The notes below the pieces were generated by a model. It was not told the DNA's origin, did not search any database, and saw only the letters and a list, made by a program, of their open reading frames with translations. This document shows, piece after piece, positions 8,535 through 17,106 of a stretch of DNA of 64,000 nt. The number at the start of each line of letters is the position of its first letter. Position 1 is the first letter of the stretch. Origin of the DNA: Rhodobacteraceae bacterium EL53. GTDB lineage: Bacteria; Pseudomonadota; Alphaproteobacteria; Rhodobacterales; Rhodobacteraceae. The translations under genes and the position numbers were made by a program. The stretch spans positions 62,001 through 126,000 of the forward strand of contig OMPR01000009.1 in the NCBI GenBank assembly GCA_900313015.1. Reading direction: 5' to 3'.

Positions 8535-9424
8535 AGTGGGGTTTCTCCTGAAACATAAGTAGCCGCGGCCAGCAGGGCCCGGTTGAGGGCCGCATCGCGG
8601 TTTTCCCCTGCGGCCTCGGCTGCAATGTGCGCTGCCATGAAAGTATCGCCAGCACCTGTCACACGGGTGACTAGGACTTCTGGCGGTGTTTGAGTGATAA
8701 GATCGGTTGCATCAGCCTCGGTCGCTGGATTGCCACCATCTGTTACCAAAACTCGATGCGCCCCACGGCTCAGAAGACCCTGTGCTGCGGCAGTGGACCC
8801 CTCGAACTCGGTTTGGCACAAGATATTGGCTTCGATAAGATTGACGTACAGGGTCCCGCGGGATTGCGCCAAAAACGGCATTAAACGTTCCGCCTTGCCG
8901 GGCGAGGCAGGGGCGACCCTTAGATCTGCACGCGCGAATGTAGAGCTCAGAGCGATGTCTTGTAGAAGTTGCTGGGTGAGGTTGCCATCCAAAGCAACCA
9001 AACCCTGGAATGGAGCTTTTTCAGATCCAAGTGATCCATCTTGTAGCGACAGCAGAATCTTTGTTCCGGCGGCCTCCAAAGAATGCGCATCGGCGATCGC
9101 TGCGATCAGCCCGTTGGCCCCTTCGACCGCCATATAGCGGTCTGTTGGCAAATCTTCGGAGCGATAGATGTGATCCGTGATCATGCCAAGCTGGCGACAG
9201 GAATCAACAAGTTCATGTCCTTCTGGATCTTGGCCAATCGCCGTCAGCAGTGTGGGGCTCATGCCAAATCGCACAAGTGTCATCGCAATGTTCATCGCGA
9301 CCCCACCCGGTAGGCGGGTGATGCGTCCGGGAACGTCAGAGCCCTGTTGCATGTGGCTGGCTGATCGGCCGATCACATCCCATAATACAGAGCCAATACA
9401 TAGAATATCAGTGTCTTTGGTCAT
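8531..9424 (-). CDS. psuK: PfkB-family kinase, probable pseudouridine kinase
   Basis: A 297-residue ribokinase/PfkB-family protein with the N-terminal signature CIGSVLWDVIGR, the GG motif GGVAMNIAMTLVRFG (about 40) and the C-terminal ATP/anion-hole motif VTRVTGAGDTFMAAH with catalytic Asp near residue 255. It overlaps psuG by 4 nt, and the kinase-glycosidase pair is the known two-step route pseudouridine to pseudouridine 5'-phosphate to uracil plus ribose 5-phosphate. The specificity is assigned from this pairing rather than from the kinase sequence alone. Confidence 0.85.
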   Translation of the reverse strand: MTKDTDILCIGSVLWDVIGRSASHMQQGSDVPGRITRLPGGVAMNIAMTLVRFGMSPTLLTAIGQDPEGHELVDSCRQLGMITDHIYRSEDLPTDRYMAVEGANGLIAAIADAHSLEAAGTKILLSLQDGSLGSEKAPFQGLVALDGNLTQQLLQDIALSSTFARADLRVAPASPGKAERLMPFLAQSRGTLYVNLIEANILCQTEFEGSTAAAQGLLSRGAHRVLVTDGGNPATEADATDLITQTPPEVLVTRVTGAGDTFMAAHIAAEAAGENRDAALNRALLAAATYVSGETPL

Positions 9425-9476
9425 GAGGCAGTCATGACGCAGGATTTGAGGCGGCGCAAGAGCAGGTCGTTAACGC

Positions 9477-10274
9477 TCACGGAACAAGATACGTCATTGC
9501 TGCCCACAGGCTTTCCCAGACGGCTTGCTGCCCTTTAGGGGCTGGGCGCAAAATGACGGCATCCAAGAGGTATTCATGCCCTGAAACCGCCGGGATTAAC
9601 ACCTGACCCAATTCATCTGTGCGGGTTAAGCTGATGGCAACCTGACCATTTGGCGCTCGCTCAAAAATCTCGACTTGCGCATCGGGTCTTGGGTTCCCTT
9701 GATACAAGAGCAGAACGGGCAATCCAGCGGCAACATCATCTATGTATGGGTTGGACAATGCGACGAATTCGGTTTCCATTCCGGTTGGAGCATCTTGACC
9801 CCCGGCATGCCCAACGGAGATGAGCGCCTTGGTGTATCGGGTGTAGGTTTCAAAGAAATCTTTTTCTGGAAAGCCTCGAGCCCTTTGACGGGCACGAATA
9901 TCAGGAAAATCCTTGTGCTTCGCAAAATCTGCAAATTTCTCCCAAGTTTTGTATTTCAGCGTGGCGGGGCGTGTTTGGTGTAGATAAACGGCCAACCCCT
10001 CATTGAGTACGATCGTTTGGATGGCCGGCACATCCCCCATTCTGCCTGTGTATGGGATGGTTTGGTCCCCTTGGATAAGCTCTGAACGCGCCGTCCGTGT
10101 TTGGAAAAAAGCCTGAGGTCCGCCCTCGAACTTTTCACCATTCATTAAATCCATCGATAGGGGTGCCCCGCTTTCGACTTGATAATTCTGGGGTTTGATC
10201 CAAAACTCATGGGAAAGTGCAGGCAAAGCCGAGGCCGTACAAATGGTTATGGCAAACAATAGACGAGGTATCAT
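9477..10274 (-). CDS. DUF4198 domain periplasmic protein (nickel-uptake associated family)
   Basis: The ATG at 10274 gives a 265-residue protein starting MIPRLLFAITICTASALPAL, a classic signal peptide, and then HEFWIKPQNYQVESG, the conserved start of DUF4198 proteins with an N-terminal metal-capable histidine. Family members are often found with nickel/cobalt transporters. The upstream in-frame extension to 10481 is rejected because it lacks a signal-like start and lies wholly inside the opposite gene. AAGG lies about 8 nt before the ATG. This start codon overlaps the start codon of the divergent HupE/UreJ-like gene by two bases, so the two 5' ends are fused head-to-head. A joint role in metal (nickel) handling is likely but inferred. 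Confidence 0.75.
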   Translation of the reverse strand: MIPRLLFAITICTASALPALSHEFWIKPQNYQVESGAPLSMDLMNGEKFEGGPQAFFQTRTARSELIQGDQTIPYTGRMGDVPAIQTIVLNEGLAVYLHQTRPATLKYKTWEKFADFAKHKDFPDIRARQRARGFPEKDFFETYTRYTKALISVGHAGGQDAPTGMETEFVALSNPYIDDVAAGLPVLLLYQGNPRPDAQVEIFERAPNGQVAISLTRTDELGQVLIPAVSGHEYLLDAVILRPAPKGQQAVWESLWAAMTYLVP

Positions 10275-11415
10275 GGGGCGAACCTTTGATTGGACAGGGC
10301 TCAAGCTGCGTTTTGTAGCGATTATGTCAAGCCTGTGGGTTTTCATTGGGATGGCGACGGCCCATGAGGTTACGCCGGCTATTGGCGATCTTAGGGTGAC
10401 AGGTGGTTTGGTCCAACTCGAACTTCGACTGAATATCGAAGCCTTTTTGGCAGGGATAGACCTCGATGATTTGGAAAACACCGATGAGGATGATCAATCT
10501 GCGCGTTATGATGCACTACGGGCTTTGGGGTCTGCTGAGCTTAGCCCACGAGTGCGCGAATACGCGGTTGATTGGGCAGATCAGATCACCATAACTGCGG
10601 GCAACATGCTAAGCTTGTCTTATGAGGGCGCGCGTATACCGGTTGTCGGGAACGTGGATCTGCCACGCGCTTCGTTTCTCTTGTTTGAGGCGCCGCTACC
10701 TACCGGGGCACAAAGTCTTACTGTGACTTGGCCCAAAGGGGCAGGCGCCTTGGTTTTGCGGCAACATGATGTCACCGATCCCTACACAGGGTACTTGCAA
10801 GGTGGGGAAACCAGCCCAAGCATCCCGCTGGGTGGTGGCGCATCCCTTGGGGCGTGGGACAGTCTAGTATCCTACATTCCAGTTGGATTCACGCATATCA
10901 TTCCCAAAGGCCTGGATCATATCCTGTTTGTTTTGGGACTATTTTTTCTGAGCGCGCGCTTACGGCCGTTAGTTTGGCAAATCACCGCCTTTACGCTGGC
11001 GCATACCGTCACGCTGGCGATGGGGGCGGCAGGTTGGATTTCGATTAATCCAGCCATAGTGGAGCCGCTCATAGCTGTATCAATCGTGTTTGTTGCGCTC
11101 GAAAATATCTTTGTGCGCAAGCTCCACCCCTGGCGGCCGGTGGTTATCTTTGGGTTTGGATTGCTGCATGGGCTCGGGTTTGCGAGCGTCTTAGGCGAGT
11201 TTGGACTGCCACAGGGGCAATTCCTGCCTGCTTTGATCGGCTTTAATGTCGGAGTTGAACTGGGGCAACTCGCGGTTATCGCTGTTGCATTCTTGACAGT
11301 TGGGATCTGGTTTCGCAATAAATATTGGTACCGCGGCAGGATTGCGATTCCCGCCTCGGTCGTGATTGCGATGATTGGTCTTTTTTGGTTCGTTGAACGG
11401 ATCGGGGCGATTTAG
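10273..11415 (+). CDS. HupE/UreJ-family membrane protein
   Basis: A 380-residue protein (ATG 10273, GAGG five bases upstream) with a probable signal peptide ending at ATA-HE near residue 33, an extracytoplasmic N-terminal domain to about 195, and a C-terminal membrane domain with about six helices. The latter begins with the HupE/UreJ histidine/aspartate motif HIIPKGLDHILFVLG (about 215) and contains FTLAHTVTLAMG and FGFGLLHGLGFASVLGE. Such proteins are thought to be nickel (or cobalt) permeases. An alternative start at 10324 would remove the overlap with the divergent DUF4198 gene but still leaves a signal peptide. Its stop overlaps that of the converging ThiE-like gene by 4 nt (11412-11415). 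Confidence 0.8.
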   Translation: MGRTFDWTGLKLRFVAIMSSLWVFIGMATAHEVTPAIGDLRVTGGLVQLELRLNIEAFLAGIDLDDLENTDEDDQSARYDALRALGSAELSPRVREYAVDWADQITITAGNMLSLSYEGARIPVVGNVDLPRASFLLFEAPLPTGAQSLTVTWPKGAGALVLRQHDVTDPYTGYLQGGETSPSIPLGGGASLGAWDSLVSYIPVGFTHIIPKGLDHILFVLGLFFLSARLRPLVWQITAFTLAHTVTLAMGAAGWISINPAIVEPLIAVSIVFVALENIFVRKLHPWRPVVIFGFGLLHGLGFASVLGEFGLPQGQFLPALIGFNVGVELGQLAVIAVAFLTVGIWFRNKYWYRGRIAIPASVVIAMIGLFWFVERIGAI

Positions 11416-12032
11416 GTCATTGCTGTGATGAGCGTTTTCAGGGTCGCCAAGGGATCTTCTGTAGACCAGATTTCCTCGCCCAAACCAAAGAAGTCCGTGC
11501 GCGGCGCTAGAGTGTTAATCAGGTCCGTTGTCAGACCACCTTCGGCCACGACGGGAACTTCGACGACATCAGACCACCACTGGAACAAGTCACTATCGGC
11601 AATAGATCCGTCGCCAAGGTTGGAAGTGCCCACTGGACCAAAGCTTACGTAATCTGCGCCTGCTTCACCGGCATTCAAACCTTCGTGGCTGGAATTGTTG
11701 CAGAAACTGCCAACAATGGCGTCTGAGCCCAGCTCTTTGCGAGCGTGGCGCACCGATTTAGACGCATCATTCAGGTGAACCCCATCCAGACCCAACCTTT
11801 GCGCCAGCAAGACATGATCAGAAATGACCAATGCGATGTCACGGGCATGGGCAACTTCGCGCAAAGCATCTGCGGTCCGGGATATTTGGTCTTCGTCACT
11901 GCCGGCCATTGCCAACCGGAGACATGCCACGTCCGCGCCGTCCAACACACGGGCCAGCGTGTCGGGAAAGCTGGCCAGATCCAAACTGGGCGGTGTAATG
12001 AGGTAGATCTGTGGCTGCTCTGGGTTATCCAT
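11412..12032 (-). CDS. Thiamine-phosphate synthase family protein
   Basis: A 206-residue TIM-barrel protein of the ThiE/TenI group, which joins hydroxymethylpyrimidine diphosphate and thiazole phosphate. Visible motifs are ALVISDHVLLAQRLGLDGVH (about 90), IVGSFCNNSSHEGLNAGEAGADYVSFGPV (about 125-150) and PVVAEGGLTTD (about 175). The classical ThiE catalytic and diphosphate-binding residues are only partly recognisable (SxxD/HxG regions are altered), so a TenI-like or divergent role is possible. The ATG at 12032 is chosen because the upstream extension has an Arg/Ser/Pro-rich shadow-like composition. It is not in a thiamine operon here. Confidence 0.7.
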   Translation of the reverse strand: MDNPEQPQIYLITPPSLDLASFPDTLARVLDGADVACLRLAMAGSDEDQISRTADALREVAHARDIALVISDHVLLAQRLGLDGVHLNDASKSVRHARKELGSDAIVGSFCNNSSHEGLNAGEAGADYVSFGPVGTSNLGDGSIADSDLFQWWSDVVEVPVVAEGGLTTDLINTLAPRTDFFGLGEEIWSTEDPLATLKTLITAMT

Positions 12033-12192
12033 GGGACGGATCCTTGCGTTGACTTTCGGGCGGTGTAGCGGATTGGAGCTGGGATGAAAACTTTTTTGCC
12101 TCGGATTTTTGGATTTGATAGCCAAGACCGGGTCAGGGGATTGCTCAAAGCGCTTTGTCGGACTAGAGCAGGCAAGATTTTCGGAGAAAACC

Positions 12193-12942
12193 ATGCCCAG
12201 CGATACCCCACAGCCCGCGATTGTCCTTGTCCGCCCGCAGATGGGTGAAAATGTTGGCGCAGCTGCGCGGGCGATGTGGAACTTCGGGCTTGATCGTATG
12301 CGGATCGTGGCACCACGCGATGGTTGGCCCAATCCAAAAGCCGTAGCTATGTCATCTGGGGCAGGGCGCTTATTGGATGAGGCGCAGTTGTTTGACGATC
12401 TCGAAGGGGCGCTAGGGGATCGGACGTTTACCTTTGCTACCACGGCACGTCAGCGTGGTTTGACCAAACCTGTGTTCAGCCCTGAACGGGCAATGCAGCT
12501 GGCAGCAGAGAAAATAGCAGCGGGTGAGCAGGTTGCGATCCTGTTTGGGCCCGAACGTGCTGGTTTGGAAAACGAAGATATTGCGAAAGCCAACGCCATC
12601 ATTTCTGTTCCGGTGAACCCGCTTTATGCGTCGCTCAATCTGGGACAATGCGTGCTTTTGACATCTTACGAGTGGATGCGGCAATCGGCTCAGGTGACTC
12701 ACGAGGCGACCGATTTGGGCAAAGGCGATTGGGCCACCGGCGTAGAAGTCGAAAAATTGGTGGAACATTACGAAGACCGTCTGGATCAAGCTGGCTTTTT
12801 CTATCCGCCAGAAAAGGCCGAAGGTATGAAGGTCAACTTGCGCAACCTTTGGAGCCGTATGCGTTTGACGCGCGCCGATGTGCAAATGATGCACGGTGTA
12901 ATGCGTCAGATGGTCCGTTGGAAAGAACGCGGCGACGAGTGA
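12193..12942 (+). CDS. trmJ: SpoU-class RNA methyltransferase, TrmJ-like
   Basis: A 249-residue SPOUT methyltransferase. It begins with PAIVLVRPQMGENVGAAARA (motif 1), followed by FGLDRMRIVAPRDGWPN, and has the SAM-binding knot motifs ILFGPERAGLENEDI (about 118) and NPLYASLNLGQCVLL (about 143). These are characteristic of TrmJ, which methylates the 2'-hydroxyl of nucleotide 32 in tRNAs. GGAGAAAACC precedes the ATG at 12193; the upstream extension to 12109 is not supported. ctaA follows in the same direction after 59 nt. Confidence 0.85.
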   Translation: MPSDTPQPAIVLVRPQMGENVGAAARAMWNFGLDRMRIVAPRDGWPNPKAVAMSSGAGRLLDEAQLFDDLEGALGDRTFTFATTARQRGLTKPVFSPERAMQLAAEKIAAGEQVAILFGPERAGLENEDIAKANAIISVPVNPLYASLNLGQCVLLTSYEWMRQSAQVTHEATDLGKGDWATGVEVEKLVEHYEDRLDQAGFFYPPEKAEGMKVNLRNLWSRMRLTRADVQMMHGVMRQMVRWKERGDE

Positions 12943-13001
12943 TGCTGGACCTTCTGGTCAGTGCGCCCTAGCTTGTTGTGAAATCAAGGAAAGAGGATGG
13001 A

Positions 13002-14153
13002 ATGAGCGGCAAGCGCAGCATCTTTGAAGACGTATCAGAAACCAGCAAACTCGAGGCCGTACAACCGGGTATGATTGACCGCGGTCGCGGCGGTGCCCGC
13101 AGGGGTATCCGCGTTTGGCTGATGGCGCTATTTGTTCTGGTCATGGCAATGATTGTCGTTGGCGGCTTGACCCGTTTGACCGACAGCGGCTTGTCGATCA
13201 CCGAGTGGAAACCATTGACCGGCGCCATCCCCCCAACCAGCGAAGTTGAGTGGCAGGCTGAGTTCGACAAATACAAACAGATCGATCAATGGGAAATTCA
13301 GAACCAGTGGATGGAACTGGCTGACTTTAAATCCATCTATTGGTGGGAATGGGGTCACCGTCAACTCGGCCGTGCGATTGGCCTAGTTTGGGCGCTCGGG
13401 TTCTTTGGCTTTCTTATTGCACGCCAAATCCCTACGGGTTGGACCGGACGGTTATTCCTGCTGGGCCTTTTGGGGGGCGCGCAGGGCGGTATCGGTTGGT
13501 GGATGGTTGCATCTGGTGTCACACAGGGCGAGGGCATGGTTGCAGTTGCCAGCTATCGCTTGGCAACGCATCTTGGATTGGCCTTTGTCATTCTAGGTTT
13601 CATAGCCTGGTATTTCTACATGATGGGCCGCAGTGAGCGAGACCTAATACAGGCGCGTCGTGCCAAAGAGGCTAAGCTTTTTGGACTGTCTACGGGGTTG
13701 CTGCATTTCGCCTTTTTGCAGATTCTATTGGGGGCGCTGGTCGCAGGGATCGATGCCGGGCGCGGATATTCGGATTGGCCACTGATGGCTGGGCAGATGA
13801 TCCCACCCGATCCATTCGTCTTTGAACCGATTTGGCGCAACTTCTTTGAAAATGCTGGATTGGTCCAGTTTGTGCATCGCTGTGCCGGGTATCTGTTGTT
13901 TGCCTTTGGCGTCGTGGTCTGGTTGCGTGGTCGAGCAAGTGCCCATACGCAAACACAGTTTGCCTTTAATGCTGTGTTCTGTGCGTTGCTGTTACAGGTT
14001 GTATTGGGCATTGTGACTGTTTTGTATTCTGCACAGTGGCAAATTGCTATCACTCACCAGTTGATGGCCGTTATCATGTGGGCGCTAATCTTACGCGCCC
14101 GCTTCCTGAGCCTGTATCCCATTGCAACATCTGTCCGAGGACACGCAGTATGA
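13002..14153 (+). CDS. ctaA: Heme A synthase, COX15/CtaA family
   Basis: A 383-residue integral membrane protein with about eight helices that oxidises heme O to heme A for cytochrome aa3 oxidase. The N-terminal helix is followed by GGLTRLTDSGLSITEWKPLT, the conserved first heme-ligand region, then YWWEWGHRQLGRAIG with a heme-ligating His near 125; the second half has LAQ/HLGLAFVILG and LVQFVHRCAGYLLFAFG, and IAITHQLMAV near the C-terminus supplies another His. The ATG at 13002 has AAAGAGG upstream; a GTG at 12978 is in frame but lacks one. The stop overlaps the start of the M32 carboxypeptidase gene (ATGA). Confidence 0.92.
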   Translation: MSGKRSIFEDVSETSKLEAVQPGMIDRGRGGARRGIRVWLMALFVLVMAMIVVGGLTRLTDSGLSITEWKPLTGAIPPTSEVEWQAEFDKYKQIDQWEIQNQWMELADFKSIYWWEWGHRQLGRAIGLVWALGFFGFLIARQIPTGWTGRLFLLGLLGGAQGGIGWWMVASGVTQGEGMVAVASYRLATHLGLAFVILGFIAWYFYMMGRSERDLIQARRAKEAKLFGLSTGLLHFAFLQILLGALVAGIDAGRGYSDWPLMAGQMIPPDPFVFEPIWRNFFENAGLVQFVHRCAGYLLFAFGVVVWLRGRASAHTQTQFAFNAVFCALLLQVVLGIVTVLYSAQWQIAITHQLMAVIMWALILRARFLSLYPIATSVRGHAV

Positions 14154-15619
14154 CCGCATTTGATGAACTGATGGGCTTTGCCCGTGAAACTGCCGCGTTG
14201 GGCGAGATTTCAGGCCGGTTGGGCTGGGATCAGGAAACCATGATGCCCCGCGGGTCTGCCGCGCAACGCGGGCAGGAAATGTCTGCGATCGAGGCGGTTT
14301 TGCACGCCCGTCGCTCTGACCCACGTGTCGGTGAGTTACTTGAAACAGCACAGGCATCAGACAAAGTTGGTGCGGCTCAATTGAGAGAAATTCGCCGCGC
14401 TTATGAGCGTGCGAGCAAAGTCCCCGCTGATCTGGCTAAAACACTTGCACGGGTCACGTCCGAGGCGCAGGGGAAATGGGCGCAAGCCCGAGCGGACGAA
14501 GATGTCGCTGCATTTTTACCCGTTTTGGAAGAGGTTGTCGCCCTAAAGCGCGAAGAAGGTGCAGCTCTTGCCAATGGCGGCACCCTGTACGATGCGATGG
14601 TCGAAGATTACGAACCAAACACCACGGGTGACGAGATCGCGACAATCTTTGAGGCGATGCGCCCCCGTCTCGTGAATCTAAGATCTCGGGTTCTTGAAAA
14701 GGCAGCGCCCAAAGGGGTGACAGGCACCTTTGATGAATCCAAGCAGATGAAGCTAACGCGTAAGCTTGCGAAAACCTTTGGCTATGACATGAACCGTGGT
14801 CGGGTTGATAAGGCGGTTCATCCATTCAGCTCTGGCAGTGGTCAGGACGTGCGTATTACGACCCGAACAAACCCAACGGATCCATTCAATTGCTTTTATT
14901 CGACGATCCACGAGGTCGGACATGGTTGTTACGAGCAAAACATTGACGACCAGTATTTGTTGACCCCATTGGGGCGCGGTGTGTCGATGGGTGTACATGA
15001 AAGCCAAAGCCGTATTTACGAGAACCAACTAGGGCGTGGGCGGGCCTTTACCGGGTGGCTCTTTGAAGAAATGTCTGAGGTTTTTGGAGATTTCGGTATC
15101 GCAGATGCAGATGGTTTTTATGCCGCCGTGAACAAGGTGAATAACGGCTACATTCGAACCGAAGCTGACGAGGTTCAGTACAACCTCCATATCATGCTGC
15201 GCTTTGATCTTGAGCGGGCTTTGATGCAGCGCGACTTGCAAGTTTCAGAGTTGGAAGCCGCATGGAATGATCGGTTTGAAGCTGATTTTGGGTATGCGGT
15301 CGACAAACCATCAAACGGGTGTTTGCAAGACGTGCATTGGTCGGTTGGCCTGTTTGGGTATTTCCCAACCTATTCGTTGGGAAATGTGTACGCCGGTTGC
15401 TTGTTCGAAGCGCTCAAATCTTCAGTTCCGGATTTGGATGCTCAATTGTCCAAGGGCGAAACCAGCGCTGCCACAAGTTGGTTAAGTGATAATTTACAAC
15501 GCCATGGGGGGCTTTATGCACCACGTGAAGTTATCGAAAAAGCCAGCGGAATGGCTCCGTCAGAGTTGCCACTTTTGAATTATCTCGAAGCTAAGTTTTC
15601 TGAGATTTACGGGCTCTAA
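14150..15619 (+). CDS. Metallocarboxypeptidase, family M32 (carboxypeptidase Taq type)
   Basis: A 489-residue zinc carboxypeptidase that removes C-terminal residues, expected in the cytoplasm. The HEXXH zinc motif is HEVGH at residues 254-258, followed by the family motif GVHESQSR near 287 that supplies the third ligand. The M32 signatures HPFSSGSGQDVRITTR (about 224) and DVHWSVGLFGYFPTYSLGN (about 395) are intact, and the length is standard (about 490-500). The ATG at 14150 overlaps the ctaA stop by four bases; the longer frame reading from inside ctaA is rejected. An intrinsic terminator follows 28 nt after the stop. Confidence 0.93.
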   Translation: MTAFDELMGFARETAALGEISGRLGWDQETMMPRGSAAQRGQEMSAIEAVLHARRSDPRVGELLETAQASDKVGAAQLREIRRAYERASKVPADLAKTLARVTSEAQGKWAQARADEDVAAFLPVLEEVVALKREEGAALANGGTLYDAMVEDYEPNTTGDEIATIFEAMRPRLVNLRSRVLEKAAPKGVTGTFDESKQMKLTRKLAKTFGYDMNRGRVDKAVHPFSSGSGQDVRITTRTNPTDPFNCFYSTIHEVGHGCYEQNIDDQYLLTPLGRGVSMGVHESQSRIYENQLGRGRAFTGWLFEEMSEVFGDFGIADADGFYAAVNKVNNGYIRTEADEVQYNLHIMLRFDLERALMQRDLQVSELEAAWNDRFEADFGYAVDKPSNGCLQDVHWSVGLFGYFPTYSLGNVYAGCLFEALKSSVPDLDAQLSKGETSAATSWLSDNLQRHGGLYAPREVIEKASGMAPSELPLLNYLEAKFSEIYGL

Positions 15620-15646
15620 TTTGACCTTATTGTCCTGAAACCTGCG

Positions 15647-15677
15647 AAATGCGGCCAAATTTGTGCCGCATTTTTTT
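15647..15677 (+). terminator. Intrinsic terminator after the M32 peptidase gene
   Basis: AAATGCGGC (15647-15655) pairs with GCCGCATTT (15665-15673) around a 9-nt loop, followed by a T-run to 15677. Confidence 0.85.
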
Positions 15678-15718
15678 GTGATCTTTGCCCCCGGTATTAT
15701 GAGTGGCGGGGATTTCGC

Positions 15719-16975
15719 ATGAGTATTCTTGAGCGTGTGGACGGTGTTTCACCAGCGCGGGTTAGCCCGTTGTCTAAGGTGATTGTTATTGATGACCTAA
15801 AAGAGCTTCTCCCGCTCAGCGAGGCTTACAAGAGCGTTCAAAAACGCGATCCCGACTCGGGGGTGTTCCTGTCATGGGAATGGCTATTCGATATTTTTTC
15901 GAAAAATCAAGGTGGGTGGCGGTTGTATGCCGTTCAGAATTCCGAGGCCCCCACTGGGTATTCAGGTTTCTTTCCGGTGGCCCGAACGCTGCATTGGAGC
16001 GAGACTAAAGATGAACTCCAGACCTATTATTCTGCGGCGGGCCGATTGGGCCTTAGCGATTACGTGGGGTTTGTTTGTGAACCAAACTTCGAAACCTCGG
16101 CCATCGAAGCATTGGGCAAACACCTAGCCAAAGATCCTTGGGCCCGGTTATCTTTACGATACGAACCTACCGAACGTCGATCTCGGATATTCGCGGATGT
16201 GTTTGAGAAGAATGACGATTTCGCTGTCACTTGGCCCGATTATCGGATCAACAAAGGAAAAACAAACCAATTGGTTTGCCCTGTATTAGCGTTGCCGCCG
16301 GACTATGAAACCTTTGTAACTGGGTTAGGGCGTCGATCTCGCAAACAACTGAAACGGTACGAGCGTAGACTGGCAGCCCTGGAAGCTCCGCGATTTTCCG
16401 TTCCCAAAGGCGAGCAAGTTGAAACGGATTGGGACAAGTTGCTAGAACTTTGGGGCCTGAAATGGGATGGGCAGAAATCCACAGGCAAAGTCAAAGCCTT
16501 GACTGCCAAATATCGTGATTTTTTGGACCGATCCCATCGGCTGGGAATGCTGTTTCTTGTAAGCCTTTGGGATGGTGAAAAGATGCTTGGGTCAATGGCC
16601 CATCTTGTCGATCGGGACACCATGACATTGCACAGTGTACTCGAAGGGCGCGATCCTGACTGTGCGGATCTTGGCGTTGGAACATTGCTTCATCACTATG
16701 CCATTCGCCAATCGATCCGTGCCAAATGTACAAGTTATGATTTTGGTCATGGCGATGCGGAATACAAATACAGGCTAGGCGCAGAGGACGTCCCTGTTTC
16801 TTATCTGACGATCCGGCGGCGGTCTTCTGCAACAGGATCTGTTTTGGATCCATTGATGTGTGTTCAAGCCCTTCAGAAAGTTGAAAAATATATGGAAGCT
16901 GATGAAGGTGCGAAGGCAAAGACCAGTGTCTCGCAACTCAGAGAAGCACTTTCACGTATGCGTGTAAGTAGCTGA
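15719..16975 (+). CDS. FemAB/BioF2-like GNAT-fold acyltransferase
   Basis: A 418-residue protein with the CelD/BioF2-type acetyltransferase domain (PF13480-like) in its second half: RRSRKQLKRYERRLAALE near 200-215 and the core GMLFLVSLWDGEKMLGSMAHL near 277 with FGHGDAEYKYRLGAEDV near 342. The N-terminal half has SWEWLFDIFSKNQGGWRLYAV, typical of this group. Relatives are implicated in exopolysaccharide or cell-envelope acylation, but substrates are unknown. It is a single gene, bounded upstream by a terminator and downstream by the gyrA terminator, so it has its own promoter. Confidence 0.7.
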   Translation: MSILERVDGVSPARVSPLSKVIVIDDLKELLPLSEAYKSVQKRDPDSGVFLSWEWLFDIFSKNQGGWRLYAVQNSEAPTGYSGFFPVARTLHWSETKDELQTYYSAAGRLGLSDYVGFVCEPNFETSAIEALGKHLAKDPWARLSLRYEPTERRSRIFADVFEKNDDFAVTWPDYRINKGKTNQLVCPVLALPPDYETFVTGLGRRSRKQLKRYERRLAALEAPRFSVPKGEQVETDWDKLLELWGLKWDGQKSTGKVKALTAKYRDFLDRSHRLGMLFLVSLWDGEKMLGSMAHLVDRDTMTLHSVLEGRDPDCADLGVGTLLHHYAIRQSIRAKCTSYDFGHGDAEYKYRLGAEDVPVSYLTIRRRSSATGSVLDPLMCVQALQKVEKYMEADEGAKAKTSVSQLREALSRMRVSS

Positions 16976-17070
16976 AATATATTAAATTTGGTCTGAGGGT
17001 CAGTGCGATTTAGAGAAGCGTAAACTTGAGCGCATGTCAGGTTGGCGGACCTAAAACGCCGAGGTTTCAA

Positions 17071-17102
17071 GAAAAAAAGGGTGCCATAGTAGGCACCCTT
17101 TA
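17071..17102 (-). terminator. Intrinsic terminator of gyrA
   Basis: On the minus strand a 10-bp stem (AAAGGGTGCC 17076-17085 with GGCACCCTTT 17092-17101, loop of six) ends in a run of seven T, starting only a few bases after the gyrA stop. The plus-strand reading has a short T3 only, so its main job is for gyrA. Confidence 0.8.
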
Positions 17103-17106
17103 TCAT

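Noticed and set aside
11771-12337. 188-codon minus-strand frame overlapping the ThiE-like gene
   Set aside because: Alternate frame over two real genes, Trp/Pro/Arg-rich, no start signal.
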